A stretch of 64,000 nucleotides of DNA from Gilliamella intestini. GTDB lineage: Bacteria > Pseudomonadota > Gammaproteobacteria > Enterobacterales > Orbaceae. The position numbers and the translations under genes are program-made. Numbering within the stretch: the stretch's first letter is position 1; each line of letters begins with the position of its first letter. The stretch covers positions 1 through 64,000 of the forward strand of contig NZ_FMBA01000010.1 of NCBI RefSeq assembly GCF_900094935.1, in the 5' to 3' direction. Shown piece by piece: positions 32,511 to 43,416 of the stretch. The notes under the pieces were generated by a model that did not search any database, had not been told where the DNA came from, and saw only the letters and a list, made by a program, of their open reading frames with translations.

Positions 32511-32557
32511 AAAGAATTACCTCACTTTTACTAGCAACCATTATTCACCTGACGATA

Positions 32558-32602
32558 TTTTGTCAAAAAGTTTCAGGTAACTATGTGTTTCAGTATAAAA
32601 AC
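32558..32602 (-). repeat. Copy B of the dispersed ~45-bp intergenic repeat
   Basis: On the minus strand it reads GTTTTTATACTGAAAC, then ATAGTTACCTGAAAC, TTTTTGACAAAA. It starts 9 bp after the cas2-3 stop and lies upstream of the mini-CRISPR. It is closest to copy D. Its TTGACA could in principle act as a -35, but no good -10 follows at the right distance. Confidence 0.82.
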
Positions 32603-32611
32603 AATATTCTT

Positions 32612-35600
32612 TTATCCTTTCTTTTCATAAAATCCTAAATAAGGATGAAAATACCAACTGCTATTACGATATAAGCTTACGCTACAAAATTCATTCGCTA
32701 ATCGATATGGCGTTTTATTTGGGAAATATTCGGTTATTTTTGCTATGGCTTGCTCGACACTATTAACCAACCAAGGTTGAATGTTAGGATTAGCAAATGA
32801 CCAGTTTTTATATTCAATTATACTATTTTGTGTATCTTTACAGCACTCATCTGGTGTTTGCCATGCCACATCTGCATAGCTAAATTGATAATCCCCATCA
32901 TCATCAAGTTGGCAAATATATTCATCTTGCGTGTGACCATCATCCCTAAATGGTGAAATTGCCTGTAAATGCACGCAATGGTGATGAGCTAAGCCTTGTT
33001 GCCAATAGCTGGTGACATAATTACTTTTACGGGCATTAATTGCAAAAAGATCTGCCATGACCTTATGCTCTAATTCAGCTAGCGTTAGCCCATCTTCAGG
33101 GCAAGACTTAATACGTGGAACCGCATCTATATTAACTAACTGATAAGCTGGGATTAGTTCATGGGTTTTATGGGTTTTCAGCAAGAATAATGACTCTTCT
33201 TCAAACCCCGGTTTAGTAAAACAGGCTTGATCAGTACGATACTTAGATTCAATTGCTTTTAAATTCGAGCCTAATATGGCTACATTGGCCTTTTGTGCAA
33301 TTTTTTGTGGTCGGTGACGCCATACTCGCCCTACTAACTGAATAATAGAGCGCATGGATGATGGTTCGACAATCGCCCAATCATAATCGTGATCGCGCCC
33401 GACTTCGGTGACTGGTGTGCCAATCACAATAAAGATATGATTTTCTTTCTTGCTACCTTTTATAACTTGACAAATTTCAGGTTGGTTAAATAGTGCCTGT
33501 TCATCACTGCGATTTAAAATTCTATCAAGTTTTTCTTCTAATTGGCTACGCAATAACAGCAGTTGTCGAGCATGATAAACCACGATATGAAAAGCAGTAT
33601 CAGTAGGTAACTTCTTTTGTGCATAAATTTGTTCTGTAAGTGAAATAACATCTTCTGTATGGGCAAAACGCATTAAACCGATACTTACCTTTTTTTGCAA
33701 TTTTTTATCAATTTGATGATGATCTTGGTGAAATTGATAAGCTTGATCCAATAATTGTTTAGCTAGCACACCATAATTGATTTTTTGGTTTTCTGTTTTA
33801 TTTTCTTGGTAATTTAGTAGATCTAAGATATGCCCTTGGCGACGAACTGCGCTTTGTGCTAATTGATGAATGCGCATTGCTACAAATTGTTGATGATGAT
33901 CGCTAAACATTTTAGTATCAGCAATTTGTGATATCGACTGTTCATATTCATCAAACCAACCACATACAATGGCATTATTGGCATATTGGTTATTTTGATT
34001 CCAAATTTTTCGCCCTGCTTGGTAAGCATCAAATAATCCAGCAATTAAATCTGGCGTTAAGGTCGCCGATGACAGTAGTACTTTGCTCCCAAACAATCCA
34101 GCTAAATGGACTAAACGCGCCAGCGCTGGCAAGTCGTGTTGATCAAAATCATCTGGCTCATCTAAAATCAAATCTGAGGTTAACAATCTTAACGTTGGTG
34201 CAATATATTTACCGCCTCGGCTACATTCGCTAGCTTGAATAATATGGTCAATTGTACATGTCACAATAGGTGCATAAAGTAATTGTCGTGCTTTACTGTC
34301 TTCAATAATAGTACCTAATTCACAATCAGCAATACCACTTTCTGCGACATCAATATATTCATCAAGTAACGATTCGATAGATTCACTACCTTGGTTTTCT
34401 GATTTTTTTTGAGAATCGTTTTGTTGAATTTCTTCACTACTCAGTTCAAACAAGGTTTTTGTGGCTCGCCCACCCACTAAAATCGCCAGATGTTCATCAC
34501 TTAAGTGTAATCTTTCTCTTAATGCTTTACCTGTTTGCAACGTTAAAACACGTAATCCCAATGCAATGGTAAAACGTACGCCCCGTTTTGGATTTGAAAG
34601 CGCATACATAATCCGCCCATTGGCTAAGGTTTTACCACAGCCAGTAGATGCCATATTAACACCAAAAAAGCCACATTCATCAGATAGTTGTTGATAACTT
34701 TTTGCTAAATCAAAAGCATGATTTTGCCATTGGAATCGTTTTATAGTTGTTCGTTTGGTAAAAGGTTTATGTTGATTGATTGCGGGTAATTCCGTGGTTA
34801 TTTTAGGTAATAAACGAGCAAAACGGGCTGAAAAATTAGCAACACCGACCAAATGATCATCCAAACACTGTTTGGCTTCTTTTTGGTAATTTGTGTTGGC
34901 AATCAGTATTGCCCTATTTTTTTTTGCCTCGTCATTTGACAAAGATAAACTTGAGTAGTTATGATCAGCCACCATTAAGCTTAAACGTGAAATATGCAAT
35001 AAAAACGCGTCAATATTAGACAATTGCATTAAGGGAACATGATTTAGGGCTTTGGTTGCATAACGGCTTAGTTTTTTCAGCCAAAGCTGGCTTAAGGTAA
35101 TATCGCTCTTAAGCTGCCAAAAATCATCGGGCGAAGTATGCTGACTATGACTATTTTTAACCCACCCATCAACTGCATTCAATATTTTATAAAAGGTAGT
35201 TATTTTTAAGCCTGAGAGATATGAATCTTTTTCTTGTTTCTTTTTTTTATCACCATCTAATGAAGTCGTTAAAAACGGCATTCGATGATGCGACACAATG
35301 AGCCACGCAATCCATTGTGCCAATAACGGTAACTGCGTGAGATCATTTTTGTCGACTTTGGTTAGTTGCTGGTACCAATTAGGATTCTGTTGTCGATATT
35401 GATCAAAATGCGCTAATCGATCAAATAAGGCTTCGTTCGTGGTGCAGCCTTGAATCATTAATAAAAATAATTGTAACGAAATCCACTCATGTCGGTAAGG
35501 ATCAGCCGCCACAGCCGTTTCTGCTCGTAATTTAGATTGAAAACCAATCGTTGCTTTGCCTAAATCATGAAGTAGTGCCGCTATGGTTGTAATTAATTGG

Positions 35601-35935
35601 ATACTGGTTGCATATTGCCAACAATTTTCGCTGTCACTGCGTAAAATATTACGTTTAGTACGATTAGTTGGGACTCGTCCCTCTTGATTAAACTGACTGC
35701 GATCACCCACAATCCACAAAAGATCAGTTAAATTTTTGCCATGTGTCCAGTAACATGCAACAGCAGTATTTTTTCGTGCAGTTTTACGTAATAATTTATA
35801 GAGCGTTTGTAGCCCTGCTTCGGTCATTGGGCTTTGCCATGTTCGTTCACCGCAGCGCTCAGCGAACTGATCGATAATCCGCCTTGTTTCGGTTAAGGCA
35901 TTTTTTTTGCATTGACTAACAAGTAAAATATTCAT
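32612..35935 (-). CDS. cas3: Type I-F Cas2-Cas3 fusion nuclease-helicase
   Basis: The 1107-aa fusion joins Cas2 (residues about 1-95, MNILLVSQCKKNALTETRRI), used in adaptation, to the Cas3 effector that degrades DNA after Csy binding. The HD nuclease is seen at LLHDLGKATIGFQSKL, helicase motif I at NMASTGCGKTLANG, motif II as LILDEPDDFD and motif VI near IIQLVGRVWRHRP. The length is standard. It overlaps cas1 by 4 bp (ATGA), so the two are translationally coupled. All active-site motifs look intact. Confidence 0.97.
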   Translation of the reverse strand: MNILLVSQCKKNALTETRRIIDQFAERCGERTWQSPMTEAGLQTLYKLLRKTARKNTAVACYWTHGKNLTDLLWIVGDRSQFNQEGRVPTNRTKRNILRSDSENCWQYATSIQLITTIAALLHDLGKATIGFQSKLRAETAVAADPYRHEWISLQLFLLMIQGCTTNEALFDRLAHFDQYRQQNPNWYQQLTKVDKNDLTQLPLLAQWIAWLIVSHHRMPFLTTSLDGDKKKKQEKDSYLSGLKITTFYKILNAVDGWVKNSHSQHTSPDDFWQLKSDITLSQLWLKKLSRYATKALNHVPLMQLSNIDAFLLHISRLSLMVADHNYSSLSLSNDEAKKNRAILIANTNYQKEAKQCLDDHLVGVANFSARFARLLPKITTELPAINQHKPFTKRTTIKRFQWQNHAFDLAKSYQQLSDECGFFGVNMASTGCGKTLANGRIMYALSNPKRGVRFTIALGLRVLTLQTGKALRERLHLSDEHLAILVGGRATKTLFELSSEEIQQNDSQKKSENQGSESIESLLDEYIDVAESGIADCELGTIIEDSKARQLLYAPIVTCTIDHIIQASECSRGGKYIAPTLRLLTSDLILDEPDDFDQHDLPALARLVHLAGLFGSKVLLSSATLTPDLIAGLFDAYQAGRKIWNQNNQYANNAIVCGWFDEYEQSISQIADTKMFSDHHQQFVAMRIHQLAQSAVRRQGHILDLLNYQENKTENQKINYGVLAKQLLDQAYQFHQDHHQIDKKLQKKVSIGLMRFAHTEDVISLTEQIYAQKKLPTDTAFHIVVYHARQLLLLRSQLEEKLDRILNRSDEQALFNQPEICQVIKGSKKENHIFIVIGTPVTEVGRDHDYDWAIVEPSSMRSIIQLVGRVWRHRPQKIAQKANVAILGSNLKAIESKYRTDQACFTKPGFEEESLFLLKTHKTHELIPAYQLVNIDAVPRIKSCPEDGLTLAELEHKVMADLFAINARKSNYVTSYWQQGLAHHHCVHLQAISPFRDDGHTQDEYICQLDDDGDYQFSYADVAWQTPDECCKDTQNSIIEYKNWSFANPNIQPWLVNSVEQAIAKITEYFPNKTPYRLANEFCSVSLYRNSSWYFHPYLGFYEKKG

Positions 35936-36885
35936 ATTTGATCTGCTATCTGTTTTAAAGTATCAATAATCCTATCAAGTGCACCTAATTGAGCAAATTG
36001 CGCAATACATGCCATACGAAATTCTTTTTCACTATCGCCTTGTTTGGCTGATAAAAAGGCCTGAGGTAATACAATGCCATCTTTAATAATATCTGCCGCA
36101 TCAAAAACTAATCCACCCCGGCGAGTTTTTCCGTGTAAAATAGCAAGTCCATGAGGGAGACCTAACACCCAACAAGCCGTTGCGCCAAGTCCATAGGCTA
36201 AATAGTTACCATGGTCTAAAAATTGATTAGCGGGATCATGACTCTTGCCTCGTGTGCCTTGTTCTCGTTTAAATTTATCATCTTGTAAGGTTAATTGATT
36301 TGCCATGCTATAAAGACGTTTGCTAATTCGCCCTTCTGCGGCTAAAAGTGCTTGGCTATTATCAACATCGGTAAATTGTTGTGTTGCATCAGTAAGAATA
36401 TGCGTTAACTGCGTTTTATCAACATCCCAATCAAATTGCGGCCAACACTCACTAATAATATTAAGCCGTATTTGTTGCAATAATTTAGCTGCTTGTAATC
36501 GACGTTCATCATCAAACCAAAATTGACACCAGCTTTGTAGATATTCTGTCGGGCGATATTCACTTTGTGGCGAAAAAAATTGACAAGCGAATTCAGATTC
36601 GGTTGATGAAAATAGAGGCGTTCCGCCTCCACCACAAAAGCCAATCATAACGCCTGCCCGTGAAAGCTCTCGCACTGCCGCTTGCGTTAATGATGTTCCC
36701 GTGCCTAATAAAATACAGGTAGTATTAGCTATTGGGATATTCCAATATAACGATTGTTGACCTTGCTCAGTAACATACTCAACTCGCCCGCCATTAACCA
36801 AAACACGACAATGCTCTAAATAATAAATATTGGCTCGCTTGGAATGCATGATCGTTTTTAGATCAGAAGAATGAATCATATCCAT
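35932..36885 (-). CDS. cas1: Type I-F CRISPR integrase Cas1
   Basis: Cas1 integrates new spacers together with the Cas2 part of Cas2-3. The 317-aa protein matches type I-F Cas1: SDLKTIMHSKRANIYYLEHC, NGGRVEYVTEQGQ, IANTTCILLGTGTSLTQAAV, and FCGGGGTPLF. The active-site region includes AAEGRISKRLY (Glu), LPHGLAILHGKTRRGG (His) and FDAADIIKDG (Asp). It is the first gene of the leftward locus. The 293 bp upstream (36886-37178) are AT-rich, with no gene and no convincing promoter match. Confidence 0.97.
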   Translation of the reverse strand: MDMIHSSDLKTIMHSKRANIYYLEHCRVLVNGGRVEYVTEQGQQSLYWNIPIANTTCILLGTGTSLTQAAVRELSRAGVMIGFCGGGGTPLFSSTESEFACQFFSPQSEYRPTEYLQSWCQFWFDDERRLQAAKLLQQIRLNIISECWPQFDWDVDKTQLTHILTDATQQFTDVDNSQALLAAEGRISKRLYSMANQLTLQDDKFKREQGTRGKSHDPANQFLDHGNYLAYGLGATACWVLGLPHGLAILHGKTRRGGLVFDAADIIKDGIVLPQAFLSAKQGDSEKEFRMACIAQFAQLGALDRIIDTLKQIADQI

Positions 36886-37178
36886 AATGATAACTGATTA
36901 AATTAATTGAAATATAGCAAATAAATTAACATTATTTTATATTAAAAACGAGCATTTTATTGTCTATTACGAGCCTTTAAATAATTTATTATAAAAAATA
37001 AAGTTGTGAGTAAACTGGTTTATTGAATTATCCCTTTTTGATGTCATTTGACTCTAATTATTAGCTAGTTATTAAGTCAGTTCATTAGGCACAATTTCGT
37101 TAGTTGTATAAAATATATTGTGATATTCTAATTTTTACTATAGTAATAATTTAAGTTATTTTAAATAAGGAATCGCTT

Positions 37179-37607
37179 ATGTCCATCCAATACCACGGAT
37201 CATGTTTATGCGGAAAAGTAAAATTAACAGTCCCATTTGAAAATGCTCATTTAAGCGCTTGCCATTGTCAAACTTGTCGTAAATGGAACGCAGGACCACT
37301 AATGGCATTAGCGCATAATGGTGAAATTAATATTGAAGGACAAATAAATATCACCCATTATAATTCTTCTCAGTGGGCTGAAAGAGCGTTTTGTAAAGAA
37401 TGTGGTACTCATCTTTATTATCACTTAAAAGGCACGCAACATTACTATATTGCAGCTTGGCTTTTTGATGATATCAAACAATTGGAATTTACAACTCAAG
37501 CCTTTATTGATAAAAAACCAAGTTGTTATGATTTTGCAAATCATACACATAATATGACTGAAGCAGACATTTGGGCAAAGGCAGCTAAGAATTCGTCAGA
37601 AAGTTAA
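37179..37607 (+). CDS. GFA/CENP-V-family zinc-binding protein
   Basis: The 142-aa protein carries the GFA (glutathione-dependent formaldehyde-activating enzyme-like) fold with its zinc cysteines: SCLCGKVK near the N-terminus, CHCQTCRKWNAGP at about residue 29, and FCKECGTHLYYH at about 70. Most small members have no proven activity, so the name is structural only. It has a good ribosome site (AAGGAAT). It stands alone between cas1 and carB and ends at a strong bidirectional terminator. Confidence 0.9.
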   Translation: MSIQYHGSCLCGKVKLTVPFENAHLSACHCQTCRKWNAGPLMALAHNGEINIEGQINITHYNSSQWAERAFCKECGTHLYYHLKGTQHYYIAAWLFDDIKQLEFTTQAFIDKKPSCYDFANHTHNMTEADIWAKAAKNSSES

Positions 37608-37624
37608 TTTAAGTATAAACTGTA

Positions 37625-37655
37625 AAAGACGAGCATTGCTCGTCTTTGTCTTTTT
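37625..37655. terminator. Bidirectional terminator between the GFA gene and carB
   Basis: AAAGACGAGC (37625-37634) pairs with GCTCGTCTTT (37638-37647) around a 3-nt loop. T-rich tracts follow on the plus strand (GTCTTTTTG), and an A-rich start serves the minus strand less well. Confidence 0.88.
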
Positions 37656-37657
37656 GA

Positions 37658-40600
37658 TTACCAATAAAGTTTCTGTAATGGCGTTACTGTTTGTGCCGGA
37701 TCGTAATCTAGCGCTACAGTTGTAGCATAGGCAGCATTTATCGTGGTATCGTAATGTACCTTATATTGAATGGCACTTCGACGCAATATTTTTGAGGCTT
37801 CAATAGCTGCTCGCCCAGAAGTGGTATTAAGAATATAGCTATATTCGCCATTTTTTATATGGTCATGGATATTTGGTCGCCCTTCGTTTTCTTTTTTTAC
37901 GATTTGGCATGGTATTTTTGCTTGTTGTAATACCTTTGCCGTGCCAATAGTTGCATCAATACTAAACCCATGAGTAATTAATCGTTTAGCTATCTCTAAC
38001 AACCTTACTTTATCTTGATCGCGAACCGATAATAATGCTTTCCCTGATTTTTTCATATTGGATAAACTACCCAACTGAGCTTTAGCAAAGGCTTCAGCAA
38101 AGGTTTTACCGATTCCCATTACTTCACCGGTTGAGCGCATTTCAGGGCCTAAGATTGGGTCGACGCCACTGAATTTATTAAACGGTAATACCACTTCTTT
38201 TACCGAATAATAAGGAGGAATCACCTCTTTAGTCACATTTTGCTTGGCAAGTGATTGCCCTGTCATCACGCGAGCCGCTATTTTTGCCAGTGGTAAACCT
38301 GTTGCTTTTGAGACAAACGGTACAGTACGAGCTGCACGAGGATTGATTTCGATCAAATAAATTTGATTATCTTTCACCGCAAATTGCCCATTCATTAAAC
38401 CTTTTACATTGAGTTCAAGTGCTAATTGTTTGGCTTGCTGTCGTAGTTTGTCTAAAATATCTGCAGTTAAGGTGTGGGTTGGTAGTGAGCAAGCTGAGTC
38501 GCCTGAATGAATTCCGGCTTGTTCAATATGTTCCATAATGCCACCAATTAGGATTTGCTCACCATCAGCAATTACATCAATATCAACTTCAATTGCATCA
38601 TCTAAAAAGTGATCAAGTAAGACTGGTGCATTATTTGATTCGCTTACTGCGGTTTTAAAATAACGCCTTAAATCTTGTTCATTATAGACAATTTCCATTG
38701 CTCGGCCACCTAATACATAAGAAGGTCTAACCACTAATGGATAACCTATTTTTTCTGCTTCAATGACTGCCTTGTTAATATCGGTCACTGTTGCGTTGAC
38801 AGGTTGTTTTAATTTCAGTTTATCGACGACTTCTTGAAAGCGTTTACGATCTTCGGCTTTATCTATAGCATCGGGTGAGGTACCAATAATTGGTAGCCCT
38901 GCTGCTTCAAGCGCACGAGCAAGTTTTAGCGGTGTTTGCCCACCGTATTGCACAATAACACCATTTGGTTTTTCAACATGCGCAATTTCAAGCACATCTT
39001 CAAGCGTAACTGGCTCAAAATAGAGGCGGTCAGAAGTATCATAATCGGTTGAAACTGTTTCGGGATTACAGTTAACCATAATGGTCTCATAACCATCCTC
39101 ACGCAGTGCCAATGCGGCATGCACACAACAATAATCAAACTCAATACCTTGTCCAATCCGATTAGGACCACCACCAAGGATCATAATTTTTTTACGGCTA
39201 AATTGAGGATTAGCTTCACACTCTTGCTCATAGGTTGAATAAAGATAAGCGGTATCTGTTGCAAATTCAGCCGCACAGGTATCAACACGTTTATAAACAG
39301 GGTGAATTTGATATTGATGACGTAAATTGCGAACAGCTTGTTCTGTGGTATTAAGCAGTTTGGCGATGCGTAAATCAGAAAAACCTTTACGTTTTAATTG
39401 CCATAATGTTTCTTGATCAAGTTGAGCAAGTGATTGTTTCTTTAGCTTGTTTTCAAGGTTAACCAACTCTTCAATTTGCACTAAAAACCAACGATCAATA
39501 TTGGTTAGTAAAAAGATATCTTCTAAGCTGAATCCTGCCCTAAAAGCATCAGCAATATACCAAATTCGATCAGCGCCCGCTTCTTGAAGCTCATAACGAA
39601 TTTGGGTGATATTTTTTTCATCAGTATAATTATCAATTTTAGGATCAAATCCTGAAGCGCCAACTTCAAGCCCTCGCAACGCCTTTTGCATTGATTCTTG
39701 GAAGGTACGCCCAATGGCCATCACTTCACCAACTGATTTCATTTGTGTGGTTAAACGATCATTACAACCAGCAAATTTTTCAAAATTAAAGCGTGGAATT
39801 TTGGTGACAACATAATCAATTGATGGTTCAAATGAGGCGGGGGTTTTTCCGCCTGTTATATCATTAGATAATTCATCAAGCGTATAACCGACAGCCAGTT
39901 TAGCGGCGATTTTCGCGATAGGAAAACCCGTTGCTTTCGAAGCTAAGGCTGATGATCGAGATACCCGTGGATTCATCTCAATAACAATTAATCGCCCTGT
40001 CTTTGGATCAACCGAAAATTGTACATTGGAGCCACCGGTTTCAACACCAATTTCACGCAGTACCGCAATCGAAGCGTTACGCATGATTTGGTATTCTTTA
40101 TCCGTCAAAGTTTGTGCCGGAGCCACCGTAATTGAATCACCTGTATGAATACCCATTGGATCGAAGTTTTCAATTGAGCAAACAATAATACAGTTATCAT
40201 TTTTGTCTCGCACCACTTCCATTTCGTACTCTTTCCAGCCTATCAATGATTCATCAATAAGTAGTTCATTGGTTGGCGAAAGATCAAGTCCTCGAGTACA
40301 AATTTCGTCAAACTCTTCGGTATTATAAGCAATACCGCCACCGGTGCCCCCCATGGTAAATGATGGACGAATAATGCAAGGAAAACCGACTTGATCAAGA
40401 ACGGCGTAAGCTTCTTTAAGCGAATGAGCAATCCCTGAGCGAGCGGTATCAAGACCAATTTTTTTCATCGCCTCATCAAAGCGTTTGCGATCTTCGGCTT
40501 TATCGATAGCATCGGCTGTTGCACCTATCATTTCAACATTAAATTCTTTCAATACACCTTGTTTTTCAAGCTCTAATGCACAGTTTAATGCTGTTTGACC

Positions 40601-40873
40601 GCCCATGGTTGGTAAAATGGCGTCTGGCCTTTCTTGTTCAATAATCTTACGAACGCTTGTCCAATGAATGGGTTCAATATAAGTGGCATCAGCCATTTCA
40701 GGATCTGTCATGATAGTGGCTGGATTAGAGTTAACTAAAATAACACGATAACCTTCTTCACGCAGCGCTTTACAGGCTTGAGCACCAGAATAATCAAATT
40801 CACATGCTTGACCAATAACAATTGGGCCAGCACCAATAATTAATATACTTTTTATATCTGTTCGCTTAGCCAT
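37658..40873 (-). CDS. carB: Carbamoyl-phosphate synthase large subunit
   Basis: CarB makes carbamoyl phosphate from ammonia, bicarbonate and ATP for arginine and pyrimidine synthesis. The 1071-aa protein has the duplicated ATP-grasp architecture: [20 protein letters not shown] at the N-terminus and the second half starting [20 protein letters not shown] near residue 560, plus the C-terminal allosteric MGS-like domain (about 940-1071). It follows carA by 2 bp. Confidence 0.98.
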   Translation of the reverse strand: MAKRTDIKSILIIGAGPIVIGQACEFDYSGAQACKALREEGYRVILVNSNPATIMTDPEMADATYIEPIHWTSVRKIIEQERPDAILPTMGGQTALNCALELEKQGVLKEFNVEMIGATADAIDKAEDRKRFDEAMKKIGLDTARSGIAHSLKEAYAVLDQVGFPCIIRPSFTMGGTGGGIAYNTEEFDEICTRGLDLSPTNELLIDESLIGWKEYEMEVVRDKNDNCIIVCSIENFDPMGIHTGDSITVAPAQTLTDKEYQIMRNASIAVLREIGVETGGSNVQFSVDPKTGRLIVIEMNPRVSRSSALASKATGFPIAKIAAKLAVGYTLDELSNDITGGKTPASFEPSIDYVVTKIPRFNFEKFAGCNDRLTTQMKSVGEVMAIGRTFQESMQKALRGLEVGASGFDPKIDNYTDEKNITQIRYELQEAGADRIWYIADAFRAGFSLEDIFLLTNIDRWFLVQIEELVNLENKLKKQSLAQLDQETLWQLKRKGFSDLRIAKLLNTTEQAVRNLRHQYQIHPVYKRVDTCAAEFATDTAYLYSTYEQECEANPQFSRKKIMILGGGPNRIGQGIEFDYCCVHAALALREDGYETIMVNCNPETVSTDYDTSDRLYFEPVTLEDVLEIAHVEKPNGVIVQYGGQTPLKLARALEAAGLPIIGTSPDAIDKAEDRKRFQEVVDKLKLKQPVNATVTDINKAVIEAEKIGYPLVVRPSYVLGGRAMEIVYNEQDLRRYFKTAVSESNNAPVLLDHFLDDAIEVDIDVIADGEQILIGGIMEHIEQAGIHSGDSACSLPTHTLTADILDKLRQQAKQLALELNVKGLMNGQFAVKDNQIYLIEINPRAARTVPFVSKATGLPLAKIAARVMTGQSLAKQNVTKEVIPPYYSVKEVVLPFNKFSGVDPILGPEMRSTGEVMGIGKTFAEAFAKAQLGSLSNMKKSGKALLSVRDQDKVRLLEIAKRLITHGFSIDATIGTAKVLQQAKIPCQIVKKENEGRPNIHDHIKNGEYSYILNTTSGRAAIEASKILRRSAIQYKVHYDTTINAAYATTVALDYDPAQTVTPLQKLYW

Positions 40874-40875
40874 GA

Positions 40876-42036
40876 TTATTGCTCCTGCTTATAAATTTTA
40901 ATTAACTCAATAAAGTGGTCAAAAAGTGATGCTGCATCATGAGGCCCAGGACTGGCTTCGGGATGACCTTGAAAACTAAAAGCCGGTTTTTGATTGTGAT
41001 GAATACCTTGTAATGAACCATCGAACAGTGATTTATGCGTCGCTCGTAAATGAGCTGGTAAGCTTGCTTCATCTACAGCGAAGCCGTGATTTTGTGCAGT
41101 GATCATTACCTTATTATTTTCTAGATCTTTAACAGGATGATTACCACCATGATGACCAAACTTCATTTTGATAGTTTTAGCACCACAAGCAAGCGCAAGA
41201 AGTTGATGACCTAAACAAATGCCAAAAATAGGAATATCTGTGTTTAAAAACTGTTTAATGGCATCAATCGCATAACTGCAAGGTGCAGGATCTCCTGGAC
41301 CATTAGATAAAAAAATCCCATCGGGATTTAAAGCAAGGACTTGTTTTGCTGTCGTTTTTGCTGGTACAACAGTTAATTTACAACCACGCTCAACTAACAT
41401 TCGCAAAATATTATGTTTTACACCAAAGTCGTAAGCAACAACATGATATGGTAATTGGCTTTCTGGTTTTGGAGCAGGCTGTTGCTGTTGCCTTGTCCAT
41501 ATGCCTTGTGACCAAATATAACTTGTCAAACAAGTCACTTCTTTGGCTAAATCAAGCCCACTTAATCCTTTAAAATCGATTGCCTGCTGTTTAGCTATTT
41601 CGGCTTTTTCAAGTAAGGTCGTTTTGTCCGTTGCTGTTATGATGACGCCATGCTGTGCACCTTTTTCACGCAAAATACGGGTTAAGCGCCGCGTATCAAT
41701 ATCCGCAATGGCAATAACATTATGTTTTTTTAAATAGCTAGAAAGGCTGAGTTCGCTTCGATAGTTGCTAGCTAATAATGGCAAATCACGAATAATCAAG
41801 CCTTTTGCATAAACTTGGTTCGATTCGGCATCGGTATCATTCGTTCCTACATTACCAATGTGCGGGTAGGTTAATGTAACCAATTGCTCACAGTAAGACG
41901 GATCGGTAAGAATTTCTTGGTAACCTGTCATTGAGGTGTTAAATACCACTTCCCCAACTGTTTGACCATCAGCACCAATTGATTTCCCGATAAATTGCGA
42001 ACCATCTTGTAACATAAGGAGGGCATAAGTTTGCAT
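40876..42036 (-). CDS. carA: Carbamoyl-phosphate synthase small subunit
   Basis: CarA is the glutaminase subunit that feeds ammonia to CarB. The start is placed at 42036 ([18 protein letters not shown]), which aligns with enteric CarA and has an AAGGAT ribosome site; an upstream in-frame ATG at 42087 would lie inside the ARG boxes. The 386-aa protein has the CarA N-domain and the class-I glutamine amidotransferase triad around [17 protein letters not shown] (Cys) and [10 protein letters not shown] (His, Glu). An ArgR operator overlaps the region just upstream. Confidence 0.97.
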   Translation of the reverse strand: MQTYALLMLQDGSQFIGKSIGADGQTVGEVVFNTSMTGYQEILTDPSYCEQLVTLTYPHIGNVGTNDTDAESNQVYAKGLIIRDLPLLASNYRSELSLSSYLKKHNVIAIADIDTRRLTRILREKGAQHGVIITATDKTTLLEKAEIAKQQAIDFKGLSGLDLAKEVTCLTSYIWSQGIWTRQQQQPAPKPESQLPYHVVAYDFGVKHNILRMLVERGCKLTVVPAKTTAKQVLALNPDGIFLSNGPGDPAPCSYAIDAIKQFLNTDIPIFGICLGHQLLALACGAKTIKMKFGHHGGNHPVKDLENNKVMITAQNHGFAVDEASLPAHLRATHKSLFDGSLQGIHHNQKPAFSFQGHPEASPGPHDAASLFDHFIELIKIYKQEQ

Positions 42037-42049
42037 GACTAAAAGATCC

Positions 42050-42088
42050 TTTGAATGAATTATCATGAATTTTGAATAAAAATTCAAT
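42050..42088 (-). promoter_or_regulatory. Tandem ARG boxes (ArgR operator) of carAB
   Basis: TGAAT-AAAA-ATTCA (42073-42086) is a perfect ARG-box core. A second, weaker box (TGAAT-GAAT-TATCA, 42052-42065) lies so that the two 18-bp boxes are 3 bp apart, the spacing used by ArgR. They sit just ahead of carA, as at the arginine-repressed carAB promoter of enterics. Confidence 0.85.
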
Positions 42089-42248
42089 TTTACCTAGCTA
42101 CAAAGATACAATATTTGGTCATTTTATTACACTTTTTTGTACAAAAAAAGCAATATTATAAAAATTATTTTAATAATTAAGTCTAATTTTTGAGACTTAT
42201 CTCAACATAAAGGTAAAATGTTAGGGTTATTATGATGTTTAACTTGAA

Positions 42249-42266
42249 TTTGCATAATTATTCAAA
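42249..42266 (+). promoter_or_regulatory. ARG box upstream of the ornithine carbamoyltransferase gene
   Basis: TGCAT-AATT-ATTCA (42251-42264) differs from the ARG-box palindrome at one base and lies 41 bp before the start codon. A paired second box is not clear. With the carAB operator it indicates a conserved ArgR regulon. Confidence 0.65.
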
Positions 42267-42306
42267 TAGAATCATTTACATCATTACGGTTATTAGGAGC
42301 TATATC

Positions 42307-43317
42307 ATGCACGGTTTTTATCAGCGTCATTTTTTACGATTACTTGATTTTACCTCTACCGAAATCAATCAATTAATTAATCTTGCTATCGAATTAAAAC
42401 AAGCCAAACAACAAGGGCAAGAACAACAACATTTGATTGGTAAAAATATTGCATTAATTTTTGAGAAAGACTCCACCCGTACGCGTTGTGCTTTTGAGGT
42501 TGGTGCATTTGATCAAGGTGCAAATGTCACTTATTTAGGACCAAGTGGTAGTCAAATCGGTCATAAAGAATCAATTGCGGATACCGCACGCGTGCTGGGT
42601 CGAATGTATGACGGTATTGAGTATCGTGGTTATGGTCAAGAGATCGTTGAAACATTAGCCCAATATGCTGGTGTACCAGTATGGAATGGCTTAACGACCG
42701 AAGCACATCCAACCCAAATTTTAGCCGATTTTATGACAATGAAAGAGCATATAGGCAATCGCCCATTAAGTAGCATTAAATTTGCCTATTTAGGCGATGC
42801 CCGTAATAACATGGGAAATTCGTTAATGGAAGGTGCGGCTTTAATGGGAATGGAAATTCGTTTAGTTGCACCAAAGGCCTGTCATCCCGAAGCCGAACTC
42901 GTACAAAAGTGCCAAGATATAGCAAAAAATACGGGTGCAAAAATTATCTTAACCGAAGATGTTGCCAAAGGAGTTAAAGACGTCGACTTTTTATATACTG
43001 ATGTATGGGTATCAATGGGTGAGCCTAAGGAAGTTTGGGATGAGCGTGTTAAATTATTAACACCTTATCAAGTGAATGAAAATGTTATTAAACTTACCAA
43101 TAATCCAAATGTCAAATTCATGCACTGTTTACCAGCTTTTCATGATATGAACACTACCGTCGGTAAACAGATGGCAGCTCAATATGGTTTAACCAATGGA
43201 CTTGAAGTGACTAATGATGTGTTTGAATCTGAACATAGTATTGTTTTTGATGAAGCCGAAAACAGGCTACATACCATTAAAGCGGTAATGGTTGCAACAT
43301 TAGCCAAAGATGAATAA
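42307..43317 (+). CDS. argF: Ornithine carbamoyltransferase
   Basis: The enzyme joins ornithine and carbamoyl phosphate to give citrulline in arginine synthesis. The start at 42307 ([16 protein letters not shown]) aligns with enteric ArgF/ArgI and has an AGGAG ribosome site. The longer frame from 42232 overlaps the ARG box and is rejected. The 336-aa protein has the carbamoyl-phosphate motif [12 protein letters not shown], the HPTQ loop ([11 protein letters not shown]) and the ornithine motif [10 protein letters not shown]. It is divergent from carAB, so both carbamoyl-phosphate steps are clustered. argF versus argI cannot be distinguished. Confidence 0.97.
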   Translation: MHGFYQRHFLRLLDFTSTEINQLINLAIELKQAKQQGQEQQHLIGKNIALIFEKDSTRTRCAFEVGAFDQGANVTYLGPSGSQIGHKESIADTARVLGRMYDGIEYRGYGQEIVETLAQYAGVPVWNGLTTEAHPTQILADFMTMKEHIGNRPLSSIKFAYLGDARNNMGNSLMEGAALMGMEIRLVAPKACHPEAELVQKCQDIAKNTGAKIILTEDVAKGVKDVDFLYTDVWVSMGEPKEVWDERVKLLTPYQVNENVIKLTNNPNVKFMHCLPAFHDMNTTVGKQMAAQYGLTNGLEVTNDVFESEHSIVFDEAENRLHTIKAVMVATLAKDE

Positions 43318-43370
43318 TATTGTCATAATCAATACTTAAATGCTTAGCTAAAAAATTAGGCACTTTCTTT

Positions 43371-43400
43371 TTGCCGGCTTAATGTCGGCAAATTTTATTT
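43371..43400 (+). terminator. Intrinsic terminator after argF
   Basis: TTGCCGGC (43371-43378) pairs with GTCGGCAA (43384-43391), with one G-T pair and a 5-nt loop, followed by ATTTTATTT. Confidence 0.88.
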
Positions 43401-43416
43401 AAAAGAATATTGGATT

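Noticed and set aside
27316-36885. Tn7-like (type I-F3) CRISPR-associated transposon
   Set aside because: cas1, cas2-3, separate csy1 and csy2 are all present and no tnsABC or tniQ gene is seen. The atypical repeat here lies inside the cas locus and targets a nearby promoter, not an attachment site.
42232-42306. N-terminal extension of argF from ATG 42232
   Set aside because: The extension covers the ARG box, has no family similarity, and the ATG at 42307 has the proper ribosome site.
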